Source: Vespa crabro (lineage: Eukaryota; Arthropoda; Insecta; Hymenoptera; Vespidae). Taken from it: a DNA stretch of 64,000 nt. This document shows, one piece after another, positions 33,290 to 47,500 of this stretch (position 1 is the first letter of the stretch; every line of letters begins with the position of its first letter). The stretch lies in the NCBI RefSeq assembly GCF_910589235.1, contig NC_060956.1, positions 22,188,973-22,252,972 of the forward strand. Reading direction: 5' to 3'. The notes below the pieces were generated by a model, which was not told the origin of the DNA, did not search any database, and saw nothing but the letters and a program-made list of their open reading frames with translations. The translations under genes and the position numbers were made by a program.

Positions 33290-35913
33290 CTTTTTCTAAA
33301 ACGACGAGGAACGTATGAGCGAGACACTTTCATTTATCACTCGCCACGTTCCTTTGAGGCAGGTTGTAAAGAGATAAACCATTTCTAAAATAATTAACGT
33401 TATTGAGAGTTATCCGCTAGCGTAAATGATCGATGACTGATATTTCTATGCATTTGCTTGATTGGGATTTGCAAAATCCCAAAGCGAAAAGAAAAGGGAA
33501 TAAAATCAATCGTAAATGGAGGACATCTACTTCGTACAGAAATCGTAGGAGAACGGTGAGAAATACGAGATGACACGTCGAATCTTACACTCGCTCGTTG
33601 CTAACTATCATTTTCCAGCCGACATAGCTATTTTATCTCGCTTGTTTACTGCTCGACTATCAAAACCGTATGTCGTCTGGCGATAATATGTCCGATGCAC
33701 CGATCTGAGATATACATATCTCGTTAAATATTTGCCGCTTTACTCAAAGGAAGCAGCCTAATCGCGTATATGCAAGCCACGCGACGATAGTACTCTCTAT
33801 CTACTGTATTCTTGTTTACGTCGTCGTTTCAATGAAGTTTCCTTTGAAATGTTGTCAAACGCAAGGCGCTCTCTTCGTTAATCGATCAAAAATATTGGCG
33901 AATATTCCATATTGTGCTACGTATAAGATAAAATAAATAAACCAAAGAGCTTTACTAAAACTCGAGAAAAATCTAGTAGCACTCCTTTATTCCATTTCAA
34001 TCTAAAACTTGTCGGACGAGTCGCTTATGTGTATACGTTAGTTGGATCTCAATCTTATTTACGATCGGTAACGTGTGCGGCAGAAAGCCGGACAACATTG
34101 GCGAGTATGGTTTGAAACGAGCGTAGCTAGCTAAATGTAACATTAAATTGACAAATCGACGAAGGAGCGTCCATCGAAAGAACTATCGAGAATCCAAGCG
34201 ACAATAAACATTAAATAATAGGTAAGATTGTGTGGGACTCGTCGGGATCGTTAGCGAGCGATAAAGAGATCTCCTTAAGCTTTCCTTACCGCGAGTAAAT
34301 AATGCGGAGAGACGTACGACTCGCGAGAACTCGTTAAAACGTTGACATTTTTTACTCCATTCTCGATCTCTACAATTCGGACATCGCTTCGTGGACCATT
34401 TCCTTCTTATCTTCTTCTCGTGAGGCGAGGAATTACATCGGATGTAAATAAAGAGAAATAAAAGAGACGGACGATCGTCTGTATGATTTTCTTTTCACCT
34501 GGATGATACGTACATATAGCTTATCCGGGAAACTTTATAGAACGGATAAATATATTTTTATATTTCAGTATGCATCTCCAGCGACGTAATACAACCATCG
34601 ATGTATTGATGATTGATTTATAATAATAAATGATGTAAAGGGATACTATTTATAAAGGTGTCTGCGGATCAAAAATGTAACATTTATCGGTCGAACGGAA
34701 ATACATCGAGTATATAAAATACGTTTTCGTGGTAAAATACTGGAACGCGCATACTACTCCATCGTTACGTATGGAAGAAACGCGGAAGGTGAACGAGGCC
34801 ATGTAGTCGTCTAAGGTAAATACTACGGTCCTGAAATTACTACTACGTGTGCATTCCGGGAAAGCGCATGCAAAAATTGTATTGTACGAAAGAATCGGCC
34901 GACCAAAGGTCCCAACTCGGTGGTACCTACCGAGAGGAAAAAAGAGAAGCGAACGTTCCGGAAAAGTACACAGGAAAGTCATAAAGTAGGACGCACGAAC
35001 TAAACATAGAAAAGTACAATCATCGTACCAACAGACGTTGATGGCCGAGTGAAAAACTCGCGTTAAAAGCTCGAACAACGATTTGCCGGCAAACTGGCAA
35101 GAACCCGTCGCGCAAGAATCGTTTCAGATTAATCACAATAGTTTCGTATGATATATTTCAAGTATCTACGAATATTTCTATCTCCTTTAATATTTTCGCA
35201 GAAGATCGTTTACGATCAGGAATAGAATCGTTATACTTCTACAAGTGAGCAAGTTATTGTGAATAATTTAAACGTCCTGCCGTTAAAAGGGTAAAAAGAA
35301 AAAAGAAAAAAAGATAGAATAAAACGTACAATTGCGAGCCGCTAGATCGTATTTGGAAAGTCTCGCGATATAAACGAGCGATTAAGTTAATCCTCTTTTG
35401 CATCTCGTCGAACGACCATTATGCCAGTGTAAAGGCAGCTAATTTTCGAAAGAGAAGCGCGCGCAACATTCCCGACCGTAATCGTTTCGATTCCGGAGCT
35501 GAATAAGCCTCTCGACCGATTACGACGTCGCTCGTTTCGGAAGGGAAAACGCGAAAGGCCACGCCGCCAAGTGCCAGTATATTCAGCGATAGGGCGATTA
35601 TAGAGAAAATCAGAAAAAATGTCTATTATGAAATGTCGATTATTATTATATCGCCGAAAAGAAGCCGAGAAGATTCAATCTTCTCTTTTTCGTATCACCT
35701 CGTTAAACTTCCTTTCGAAATCATTATCAGAACGAAGCAGGAAATATCATTTCATACGCGTTAACGTTAATAGCCCTATTTATTGTCGCAATAATTACGT
35801 ACGAGAATCCTTGTTGCACGTCTACGGATACTCTTATCTACGAAGACCGTTTCAATTCACGATATCATCCAACGTTCAACTAACTTCTCGCGATTCCGTT
35901 CTTCGCGCGCTAT

Positions 35914-35937
35914 AAAAAAAAAAAAAAAAAAAAAAAA
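35914..35937 (+). repeat. Poly(A) run of 24
   Basis: Twenty-four uninterrupted A on the plus strand. Confidence 0.95.
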
Positions 35938-36450
35938 CAAATTTTCCGCTAAATTCGCGTCCGCGTCTGGTACGAAATGTCATGTATGTGCTTAGCCAGC
36001 TATGTACGTGTATACGTTCCAGCATATACGTCTTTTCATTCGAAGCGCGCAAGAATCGGTTCAATGAACCAGAAAATCGATCGACAGTCATTACGAAAGA
36101 GTAGAAACAATGCCGGGATCGCGATGCGAACGCAATACCGGCCGCGGCAAACGTTTGCCTATCCGTTCTAAATTCGTCGAGAATCGTTCGTCGAACGTAT
36201 GTGCGTTGATTCTTTTTCTCGGTCTCTCTCTCTCTCTCTCTATCTCTCCCTCTCTTTTTCTTTCTTTTTCAAATGGATATAATCGAGCGCGATCGTTTGA
36301 AATAAAAGCATCGCGTAAAAACCCTTGAGTCAAGTCAAAATGATGAAAATCGAGTCTCGCGTAAACGAGTATATCTTTAATGAATTAAATTCGAGGATCG
36401 TTGGGTGAACGATCAATTTCTTTTTTTTTTCTCGAATATATTTTCTTTCG

Positions 36451-36474
36451 CATCGGTGCATCGGTGCATCGGTG
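36451..36474 (+). repeat. Three tandem CATCGGTG units
   Basis: Three exact 8-bp copies followed by a partial, diverged one (CAGCGG). Confidence 0.92.
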
Positions 36475-38470
36475 CAGCGGTTGCACGTAGAGAAAAAGGA
36501 AAAGAGAAACGGACATCAAAATGCCAAACAAATTGAGGTATAGCGTATCGAGTTATTCTCGATTTAATGAAATAAAGAGGCGCAGAGGGCGGATTTTCCA
36601 TGCGATAACGACAAAGGCGATGTGGGTGTTACGATCAAATTAATTATCAGGTTAGCAAAGTAATTACGCTTACGTTTAAATGTACGAGTGTCCACGAGAT
36701 CACGCGAACCGTACGTTGTTTCGAGCTTATAGTTGCCGCGGCTATGTACTATTCTCTTTACCACATCCAGTCGTTCTCTCTCTTTCCGTCTTTCTTTCAT
36801 TTTGCTCGCATCCATGCGCGCGAGTGAATCGCGGGACGGAATAAATTTCCGATGAATTCGTCCTTAACAATGGAAAGAGACAACGCATCTCTTTCTGATC
36901 GTCTCTCTGAAATATTTCCTAGGCGTTGCAAGATGGAAACTAGTCGATAAATAAATAAAGACGATAGTCGAGAGAATGGGAGAAAAATACGTATACACTC
37001 GAGAGGGAAGGAAAATGTAATAAAGGTCATTGGAATATTTAGAGATCTAGAAGCGGAGAGAGAATTATGAGATGAATACGATATTGTTATAAAGAATTTG
37101 AAAAATCGAATAAAAGATTTTCTTTCTCTCGTCCGTTAAACAATCGTACTTCTCTCGGAAACGATGGTACTCGGGCCGGCGCGCATGAATTATTTTCTCG
37201 CTCGGACTTGCCGCTATCCAAGTTCCATGTATCGACGCGCGAATTTCGACGGCAAAATTCCAGGAATTTTGTAGCTTCCTCGAATACAGGGTCGATTTTT
37301 ATCCTCCCCACGATGAGGTATTATCGCCATCATTTCTTTGCGCGCACGGCTCATAAGCTCGGTCTGCGATATCACGTGACGTTTATTAAACCGTTACGGC
37401 ATGCTTTATTTCACCTTTGCCCTCTCTCGTCGATCCTATTTTCTTTCGTGACGGTCGAACGGTGCGTGTCTACCAAGTGTACTGTAAAAGAAAAAAAGGA
37501 AAAAGGAAAAAGTAATATCTTACACATATTGAAATTAAAAATTTTCACTCCGCGAGTAATCGTCGATATTTTATTAATCGCTTTTTATCGATCGGCTGTA
37601 AACTTTACGATCATTATCCGCTAAACTACTATTAAAACTTTTTTATTTAGGACACATTTCATTATTCCTTTTTTATCCCCCGATATAATCGAATGAATCG
37701 ATCAAAGGCAGTGCGACGTAACAACGATCGAAACGAATCCTTTTGTTACTTCCTTAACGTTTCCTTAACCACAATAAAATAACTTCTTCGTCGCGTTGTA
37801 CAATATATTCTCGGTCATTTAAGTGGAATTCTTTCCGAAACGAAAGGAAATTCAAGTCCTATGGTACTACGACAAAGACTAGAAAAGTATAACGGAGAGT
37901 CTCGAAATCGAGCGAAATCTCGAAGGATCGAGGTAAAAGTACAATTTCATAAACCTACGTTCCAAACGACATTTCCACGAGCTCTCTTTCTCTTTATCCT
38001 TTCTTCTTACCTTTCCTAGCGAGGTAAAAGTTTCCGAGGAACGATTGTAAAATCGTAACTTCCTTCTCTCGTCATTAAGCTTCGTAGATTCTACCAAAGA
38101 CGACGGTGACCTTCCGAGTAGCCCCTCGGAAAATCTCTCTCTCTCGCTGCCCACTCATCGATCCTTTGGAGAAATTAGGCCAACAACCGGTGACGTAATC
38201 CCATAGCTCTACGTTATTTCTCGCTTTGGACTAATTATTCGTTCGAAAAGACTTTTCGTCTTTTCAAGTCTCTCGAATCCTCACCCGCTTCCATCACCTT
38301 TCGTCCGTCACCTTTCTCTCCTTCGATTATGAACTTTCCGAATTATAAACGTTCCTTCGTCTCCTCCGTCATTCCGTGTTCCGACACGTCACGTGCGTGA
38401 AATTGTTAGTCCTGCCAATCTGCTTTGGATATTTTCATCGTCGACAAAGGACTAAAAAGAGTAAAGAAAG

Positions 38471-38474
<4 letters not shown>

Positions 38475-38526
<52 letters not shown>
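38475..38526 (+). repeat. (AG)26 microsatellite
   Basis: Fifty-two bases of pure AG. Confidence 0.97.
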
Positions 38527-38530
<4 letters not shown>

Positions 38531-40961
38531 GTCCTAGCTCCTGAGAGACGGACCTGAATTCCCGTCACGGAAACGAGGTCGACGTATTCCCGACACGGAA
38601 GCCAAAGGTAACGATGTCTTTGCGGAGAATGGGTATCGACGTGATATCACACGTGATTCCACGTATATTCCGTGCGCTAGGGTTCTTCGCATCTCCTACC
38701 ATTTCTTCTTCATAACCGTAAAAAGTTGGAAAGTATCGATCGTTGCGATGTATTGACCATTGAGCGATCGAAGATGCCAGTTCTACTCTCGTTCTTAATA
38801 AAAAGGACACGTTTCACTTTGCTCGCGTGAACGAGCAAATTATTCTCCGTCCGTATCGGGCCAACACTCCGAATTATGCAAATAATAATCGGGAAGGTAG
38901 ATAGGTAGGTAGGTAGGAAGGAAGGTGGGTAAGTAGTTAGGTAGGCTACGGGTTGGAATGAAGGAGTACGCGGTAATGGCTCGTAAGTAGCGAAATAACG
39001 GCTTCCTCTATCTGGATTGTCAAAAGTTACAGGCCGCCTACGTTCGCGAAGGCGCGCTTTCACGAGACACGACTTACATCGGTAATGAGCGCCGACTTAA
39101 CGCGAAGAAACGGTCAAATTGTTCGATACTTCCCATTTCTGCTTCTTTTCCAGATCACATTCTCCCTGGATAATGATCGTATTTTTCATACGAAACGTTA
39201 ACCGTTTCGATTTCAAACTATGTGAATCTTTCAAATCGTTTCATCGTGACCGATTTCTTTACTCTAGTGAAGAAATCATCTCCTATCTGTTTCCCGAATT
39301 ATTTTCATTCGATAAAATCGCAAAAAGAACGTTCGATATACTCGTTTCCATGGAAACCTTCGCGAACATCTTTTTTACAGAATTTTTCAGCGGATTCGCA
39401 TTTCAACGACAACCCCCTTTAAAAATTGATCACATTTATTGCCACTTTTTCCGCGCATGTTTTTCAAAGATGGCCATGCGAAGTTAGACGATGGAAGACG
39501 CCTTGTAAAAAAAACAACGTATCAATCCGTAGGATAACAATAGGTCAAAGGTCGAAATTATTTTCGTAAAGGAAAGGAGAGAGCAGCCCTCGCGAGGGTT
39601 GTGCTCACGGCGCAGTGCGTCAAAGGTACGGCAAAGATGATTGCGAGTTTGCGTTGACGTTCTTCTATCACCTCCCTATTTGCTATATATTTTTTCTTAC
39701 AGTCTATAGTCGTTAAAAAGCCTCCTTCGTATAGGAATCATCTTAAGGGCTTTCCAAACTCTTTCACCCTTGTGATCTTTCTACCCTCGAAACATAAATT
39801 CCAAAGTGATCGAGAGATTTCGAGGAACGTTCGAGGAATCGTCGAACGTTGTAAGCCCTCGAAAGTCGTTTCGGTGCCGGAGTGATACATCGTGCGAAAA
39901 AGTTGGAACACAGAGGAAAGAAAGGGGAGAGAGAGAGAGTGAGTCGATCGAAGGGTTCATCATCGGGCTGGAATCATGGTCCGTTCGTGGACAGGAACAA
40001 GGTAACGTACTTATTGCAAAAGTGTTGCGATAATCCTTCGGCGATGTTCGACCCGGTCTGCATTTACCCTCGACCGCCGACCTCTTAATCCCTCGAAAAG
40101 CCATTTTTCTCTTTCCACTGTTCTCTCGCCCTTCGTATAAATGTACAAGGATATACCGACGTCTTTACGTTTCTGAGCTTAAGGCCAAGATTGCGAACAT
40201 TACGCAACGTTTCTTTCATTCCCCAATGATTTCGCTAATGATGATCGCATATTTTTAATTTTTTCTTTTTCAATATTAAATTCAGGAAAATATTAGATTC
40301 GAAGAAAGGGGATACACGGAGAGAAAGTTGTAATTCTCTCGCATAATCGCAAAGATAGCGTTGTAACATATCTTTCGAATGAGATTTCCTTTTGTAGAAA
40401 ACTCATTTGAATATTTTTCAAGTGAAATCGTAGCGTATCTTACGCGGTCGATAAGTAAGCTGGCCGGATTCATAAGAAAAAGTCCGCTTTGATCGAACGA
40501 TACACATTTCTCTTCGGAAATAAATGCTTTCATCGTTTTCTCCAAAGAGATATCGCCTTCTCGATAACGTCGCACACGTTAAACGCGTTTTCTTGTGTTC
40601 TCAATACTCGAGAAAGCATTCTCTATACGTCGGGATCGATTAAACGCTTTTACGGACCCTCTATGAGAATAGCAGGACATTTTCTGCGAATGAATTGTGT
40701 CGCACATGTCGCTGATCATAGAATTATGTCAAAGACGTTACCTTCTTAAAACAGATTATCGAATAGAACGACCAAGAGAGTTTCCGAGAGACTGAGAAAG
40801 CTTTGGGTGTTTTAAATCTACATAATTGATCGTTTCTTATGTGAGCTTCGCGCCAAGAAATGCCGAATCTCTTATATCGTCGAACAAACCAATTAACCTT
40901 CTTGTTATTTATCTTGAAATAAGTTTGTCCTTTTTTTCTTCTTTCAATATTTTTCGTAATT

Positions 40962-40992
<31 letters not shown>

Positions 40993-42690
40993 TTGACTAG
41001 TCGTTTGGCAGCATATCAAAGCATATACTCTCGTTTACATATTCTAAATCGTCTTAGCAATTACGTCATTAGATCTATACAGTTCAATTAAGCCGACCAC
41101 CCTATCCTTCCCTTCATCCGCTCCTATTCCCTTCTCTTTCTCATCCACATTCTCTTGCTGCCACCGCCAACGCCAACGACGATAACGAGGAAAACGAGGA
41201 GGAGGCTCGAATTAGGAGCTCGAGGATTTAATTGCGTCGGCGCACACCAACTCGAACTCAGATAGCATCGGTACGATGAAGGCATTTTGCCGCGAATTAC
41301 GGTGCATCGTCTCGCGCTATTCTCGTCTTTCGAGCGTACACTCGAGCATACGCTGGACGTACTCGAGCGACTCAACGATGCTTTTCAATAAAAACGGAAA
41401 AGTATAATTCACGCGGCATAAGGCTTTGAAAATATCTGAAAATGATGAAATCATTTTTCTCTTCCATAAATTATTCGGTAAAATTTATGATTTCGAAGAT
41501 CGGTAGGTACTTAGGTAGAGAACGTGCGAGAGAGAGAGAGAGAGAGAGACAGGGAAAACTTGATAACAATGCGTTATCGCGTTATTCCGAGCTACGCAAA
41601 TAGTTTGCCCGCGTTTAATACGTGAAGACACAAAGCACGAGAACGCTTTCTGCGTTGCGTCGACTAGCTGGCTTTCAGGGACTAGCCACTTGACTCTCGA
41701 CACGCTCTAAGCACATTTTAGTTTAGCGGTCGAATATTAGAACGCTGCAGTAGAGAACACCTCGCTGGCAATGGAGGCTGCATTGCTCCGAGTGAAACGA
41801 TCAAATAATAATGTCGGTTAGTAGACGTTGAATGTCACGCAACTGAGTTATAATGTAAATCGACGGAAACGAATGGAATTTTAAATAATATTACAGAGGA
41901 AACGGTTAATCATTAATTATTCGAATGATATTAACGAGAATATTTCGAAGGGATTCTTCGTGTGCGTTTTTCAACGAAAAAGTTCCGTTTAAAGCGGTTA
42001 ATTGATCTCGCTATAAGCTGATCGAAAAAAAAGAAAAATAATTTATAAAATTCGTCGAAAGGTGAACATTTGAAGCGATCGACGTCTAACCGATCGTATA
42101 ACAGACCATGTAGAAACGAAGAGTCAGTAAGAGTAACTCGTAGAAGTATCGACGGTAGAGTATATGTACATAGAACAGTGCAGAGTCCATTCCCCCGGTT
42201 CGGTGCTAACGACAGTGGTATTCTCCGTCGACCCTTTCCTTTCTCCCCGACTCTTCCTCTGACCCACCGTCAGTGGTGTGCAACCCTAGCGTGCGCCATC
42301 GGCGCCTCTACTCTCGACGGCGCCCCGGGTCGTAATTAGTTTGTGGCTTCAGACCGGTCTCTGTCAACCTTCTACTCATTCACGATAAAAGGAGAGACGA
42401 TGCTGTCGGCCTGGCTGGCAGCCTAGCTACCCCACGTTAGTCTAGTATATCCCAGAATAGGACTCGGAGTCGACGATGCTGCCAATGACGTAGAAAACAA
42501 GACTCGTCGATGTCGAATGACGACTACCAGCTGAGACGAGTCGGTTAAGAGATAATATTAAGGAATATCAAATGAAGATTAATTTGATTAAAAGAATAAC
42601 AAAATAGAGAAGAAATTAATAAATGACGACTGATAAGAATGACATAAGAATGTCAACTAAATTATATATCCACTTTCCGGTTATAAATAT

Positions 42691-42716
42691 CCGTGGCAAA
42701 AATGAATTTGCCACGG
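42691..42716. repeat. 10-bp perfect stem-loop
   Basis: CCGTGGCAAA and TTTGCCACGG are exact reverse complements around the 6-base loop AATGAA. Confidence 0.93.
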
Positions 42717-44513
42717 TTATTGACATCTTTTAGAAGTTTATCGCCCCGACGAAGCTCCAGACCTTATGAAAATCTGATCAAACCGCATTTATATACCGGG
42801 ATCGAACGAATCTCGAGTTCAGGCCGTATCCACATAGTCGACGTATGACGGTAATTATCGAGGTACGTTCCTTCCAGAGTAAAAATATATTTACGTCTTT
42901 TTTTCTTTCTTTTTCTTCTTTTTCTTTTCTACCGATAACTCTTTTCTCTTTTATCTCGAGCACTAGCTCGTCACGAATAAGAAAGAAATAAGACAAAGAA
43001 GAATAAGGTAATGGAACGTTAAAGGAACGTAGATCGAAGAGAAGTATCGTCGAATATCGGCCAGTGTCCCATGAGAGAGCGAATAAATTGATTCCGAAAT
43101 GCAGCGTCTGTTATCCGAGAGCTCTTCCTTTAGTTTTCTTCCATTTGCTCTGCCACGAAAGAAGTTGGCAGGAAGGGAGTTCGCAAACGATTACCCTCCG
43201 CCTCCTTGAACTCTCTCTCTCTCTCTCTCTCTTCTAGAGGCAACAGAAACGACATGGAACGTTCTGACTGAATAGACCATACGACGCGGTTGCCTTCTTC
43301 GAAAGGGACTACGGTAGCTGGGGCTCGTCAAGCTCCGTATTCTCTCCTTTTCTCTTACTTTCCATCTCTCCTTCTCTTCGTACCTCCCACTGACACCGAG
43401 CATAGTGGCGAAACTTTCTCGAGAGTGGCTACTCAGAGGAGGAAGAGAAGGAGATGGAAAGAAAGATGTGTATGTGTATGTGTGTAAGAGGTATACGAAG
43501 ATGAAGAGAGTACGGAGGAAGAACGAGATGCTGGAGATGGAGCTAGTTCTAGTGCTACCGGTGCCAGTGGTACGAGCTTATATTCATGGAGACAGCGCCA
43601 GATGTGCAGTAACGGTGCTTGGACGTTGAACGTCCCTCTCTCTGCTTCCAAAACGATATTTCTCCTACCTCGGACACGTTTATCGTTCCTCGTGTCGCGC
43701 TGCACCAGTAAAGAAGAACCACGTTCCGGCACGTAGTTTTCTCTCTCTCTCTCTCTTGAGTGCTCTTTCTATCCTCCTGTCTCTCTCCTCCCGATTCGTA
43801 ACCTCGCAGAAATTCTTCGAATTTGACCGCGACGAAAGAATTCTTCGCCTTTGCAGCACGACTACAGATTGGATTTTAATTAATCAATTTCGTCGTTCAA
43901 TAAAAAGCTAATAAAAGAAACAATGAAAAACAGTGTATCCACGTTCACTTTTTTGATCTCGTTGTACACATCTACGAGTCGTACGTTTCTTATATGGCCC
44001 GTCGTAAGAAAGATCACCTTTGCAAATATTCCCTTCGTATCTCGAAACGTTGAAAAGATTTTTCTTCTCAATTATGACCGTTTCTATTCAACAGGTAGCT
44101 CTATCCGTAAACTTATAATCTTTTTTGAAATATGATTTCAAGTTAGATCGATGCTAACTGATTCGAAGAATACAAGTTTCATAAGTAAATTTAGAAAAGC
44201 AGATTACATCTCATGCGTTATTAATATTAATGCTTCCATCACCCGGATCGCGTTCGTACAGAGAAGTTGTAATCAAAATTCATTTAAATGCAGGAGAAAC
44301 GGCTAAGCTGAAATTATTAGCGAGTTTTAGTATTAAAGGACTCTGGATAAATTGTGAATGCGATCTAATGCGATAGAGATTAATTCTAGTTGAAATTAAT
44401 TTTGCAAAAATCCGTTCTCCGCTTACAAAGCGGATCACAAATTTTGAAAGTTCGATTTTCGTTCGAGCAAATTCGTTTCGGATGTTCTCACCTCTCATCA
44501 AATACTACGTGTG

Positions 44514-44518
<5 letters not shown>

Positions 44519-44547
<29 letters not shown>
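44519..44547 (+). repeat. (TA)14 microsatellite
   Basis: Uninterrupted TA dinucleotide, 29 bp. Confidence 0.93.
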
Positions 44548-44550
<3 letters not shown>

Positions 44551-47500
44551 GTATAATAGAGAAAAGCTCCCACGTTATGTTTCGTTTCGTAAAAGAAACT
44601 CTATATATTTTCGCAAAGGAAAATCTACCGGGGAGATTTTCGTACGTTCGCTTTGAAATCGAGCAAAATATAAATTCTCTTAGGGTGAATCGAATGCAGT
44701 TCATTGAAATGATTCACTTTCGTCGAACTGTTACTACACTCTTTATAGAATGCGTTCCCTCGAGAATGCGAACATATGAAACGCGAAATCTTCCCGAATC
44801 TCATTTCATTTTGCTATATAGCTTCTCGTATTCCCACTGTATCTATGTACCTACGTACGTACGTATTAAACGTGTCTCTTCCGTTTTCCTTATCAAGATT
44901 CTTCCCCGTGGATTTATTTCCAAATACAAAGAAAGCAGTGGAATAGGTTAGGTGCTTTTTCAAGAAAGAAAACTTCAAATCTTTTCTCCGAGATAGGAGA
45001 AATACGAAAGAAGGAGAAAAAATTTTCCTCGAAGAGTAAGGGACGCCGTAAAATTCATCATCTCGGACGTTGTCATAGATCAAGCGTTCTCGTACCGCAT
45101 TGAGAAACCTAATCGATTAAACGTTATTAACATTATTGTCTACCAAGACGCATTTTGAATTTTATCAACTCGATGGACGTTAAGCCTAATGATGGCCATC
45201 GTCTTTCCTCATTTCCCAACTTTTATAGAAACAAGGAAGAATTTATGTTTGTCGATATCCAATTCCATTTACCAAATAGAAACGCGTAAAATGCTGTTTG
45301 CGTTTATTATGTCAGACACGTATCGAATATTCCTTTCGAATGATCATTTCTATCACGTACGTCGTATCAGGGATATGAGAGAGGTAAGATCGAAGAACAC
45401 GTCGAAAGTAAGAAACACGTGTAAAGTGTCCTGCAAATATAATTTGTTTCTTCCCTCGATTCGAGGGTAGCTTTTTTATCTTCTTCTTCGAAAGATCTCT
45501 TTGAGAGTGCGGTAGTTACCTACCAGTTGCATTTACCCACGCATTTAATCGACATTTGAAAATCTATCGAAATAAATTACAACATTCTGTCCCATCGATT
45601 CATTGAACATTTATATCGAAGTAAGTAAATAATAAAGTGCTTTCTGAAAAATTGTCAAACCTTAAACGATCAATCGTCCTATATCCTTTGATCGTCGATC
45701 AAATGTCTTTCTAGAAGCAAACTATTTATTGACCTTTCCTGTAAAATTCTCGATGTTGTCAGGGAGATCGAAGTGGTGAATCAACCGTGGAGCTTGCAAA
45801 CGAGAAAGTTAGCTCCTTGAACGAACGCAACGCAGCCCCCGTGGCAGTACTCTACGCTCGCTTTCCTAGTGCTCCTCCTTTCTCTCCCTCTCTCACTATC
45901 TTTCTTACTTTCTCTTCTTGTATTTCTCTTTGTACTTGTCTTCCTTTCAGGGAAAACGTGCCAGTCGTAGTTGTACGGCTCGAGTTAGATCGAGTTTATC
46001 GCCCTTCGTTGCGTTTGGTCGTAAACAAGCCGACCAAATTTTCCAAGTATATATTAGAAAAGGAGGAAGAGAGAAACGAAAAATGAGGAACGTTAACGAT
46101 CACGAAGAAAAGCAACCTTTTTTCCTTGTAAAAAGCACTCTCTCTTTCTTATCTCTTATAACGCTGCTTTTGTAGACAAAGATGGAAAATTCATATTTTT
46201 CCTTCGATACATCGACCGTCGTCAAACTTGATTTTAAGTATGATGACTTCCATTTCCATCGGCATACCTGGAAAATCGACTAGTACTGTTCCGTATTTTC
46301 TACGCCGCTATTATTCATGCTGTCTGTAAAGTAAGCAAGGAGGATGGCGTGTTTTCACGCTTTGTTTGTTCGTCGTATCTCGACGAGCAATCGGATGGAA
46401 CGAACAAACGTGCTTCTCCCGAATGAAAACAACTTAAATTTCCCTGGGGTATCCCGTCGCGTTTAATAATTTTGCTGTATATCGATATATCGCGTTGTAT
46501 CGTTCTTTACCGTTCGATTTCTTTACCATTTCGAAAGAAAATCGGCGAGTCTTTACGCGTTAGTTACTATCACATTGGATTTCTGCAAATGACGCTTCTT
46601 ACCGAAGTGAAATACTTGAAGTAATAATTATATAAAACGTTTTCTCTTTCTCTGCCTATCTCCCCCCTCCTCTCTCTCTCCCCTCGTTGCAATTTCCCTT
46701 TGTGGAAGTCGTTTCATGAATTTTCTTTGTACATTTTTCTCTCGTCAAAAGAATGCGCTTTAAAAACGTCAGCGTCACCGAATATAACAATGATACTTTG
46801 ACAATATTTTTATTTACTCACCGTGACAGCTTTTTTATATTCTATCGTAAAAATTTCCAGCGTGCCAATAAAAGAAAAGAAGAAAACGAATACCTAAAGT
46901 GCGTCTCTCTGAAAAAGCCCAGCTGCCACGACAACTGCGGCAATCGAGGATTAAAAACGTGCCATTTTTAAAGCGGAATTCTTGTTATTACATCGGGCAG
47001 GATGACTTATTGTATCGTGCTAACATCGCGCGTTCGGTCGTCGGGCAAGTTTTAACGAGAATCGCGATGTATTTTCCGAAGTGCTGGCCGTAAAGCGGTG
47101 GAAGTGCCTGTAGCCAGGTGGGGGAAATTGCAGTACTAGCAATTTGCGAATATTATCCAGGAGAAAGACAGAGAGGGGGGGAGAGAGAGAGAGAGAGAGC
47201 AAAGACGTTTGGCAACGAAAAAGAGAAAACATTCTTTCGAATTACAGGCGACGAGGACTACGTTTGCCGGCCGGACGAAATTGTATTATCAGAAAATTGC
47301 TCGTACCTCCTTTTTCTCCTTGGCGAGGCGCAATGACTTTCCCTGTGCTAATAATGAATTTACGTTGATAGATCAAACCGTGTAACAATTTAACATATAA
47401 AGTGACTCTATTATCTATCGAATGCTTTTTATTATTTTATCCTGTACCTAGGTGCATTTGAACTAGAGAGACATTTATAATGTTTCTTTTATTTGTGAAA

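Larger units (their letters stand above)
33001..42000. other. Non-coding region, part 2 of the dpr-Myo9 gap
   Basis: AT-rich DNA without a recognised gene. It contains (TTCG)11 at 33246-33289, 24 consecutive A at 35914-35937, three tandem CATCGGTG units at 36451-36474, (AG)26 at 38475-38526 and a TAGG/AAGG tract at about 38897-38944. The poly(A) run could be the scar of a retroposed sequence, but no flanking target-site duplication or gene remnant was recognised. Confidence 0.45.

Noticed and set aside
34650..35078. 142-codon minus-strand frame, considered as a transposon remnant
   Set aside because: There are no transposase motifs, terminal repeats or target-site duplications. The composition is aromatic-rich, as expected for random AT-rich frames.
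35914..35937. Poly(A) run as the tail of a retroposed gene
   Set aside because: No gene remnant lies upstream, and no flanking direct repeats were found by eye.
43405..43732. Overlapping open frames on both strands, considered as an exon
   Set aside because: Both strands are equally open, GT repeats contribute, and neither translation shows a known motif.
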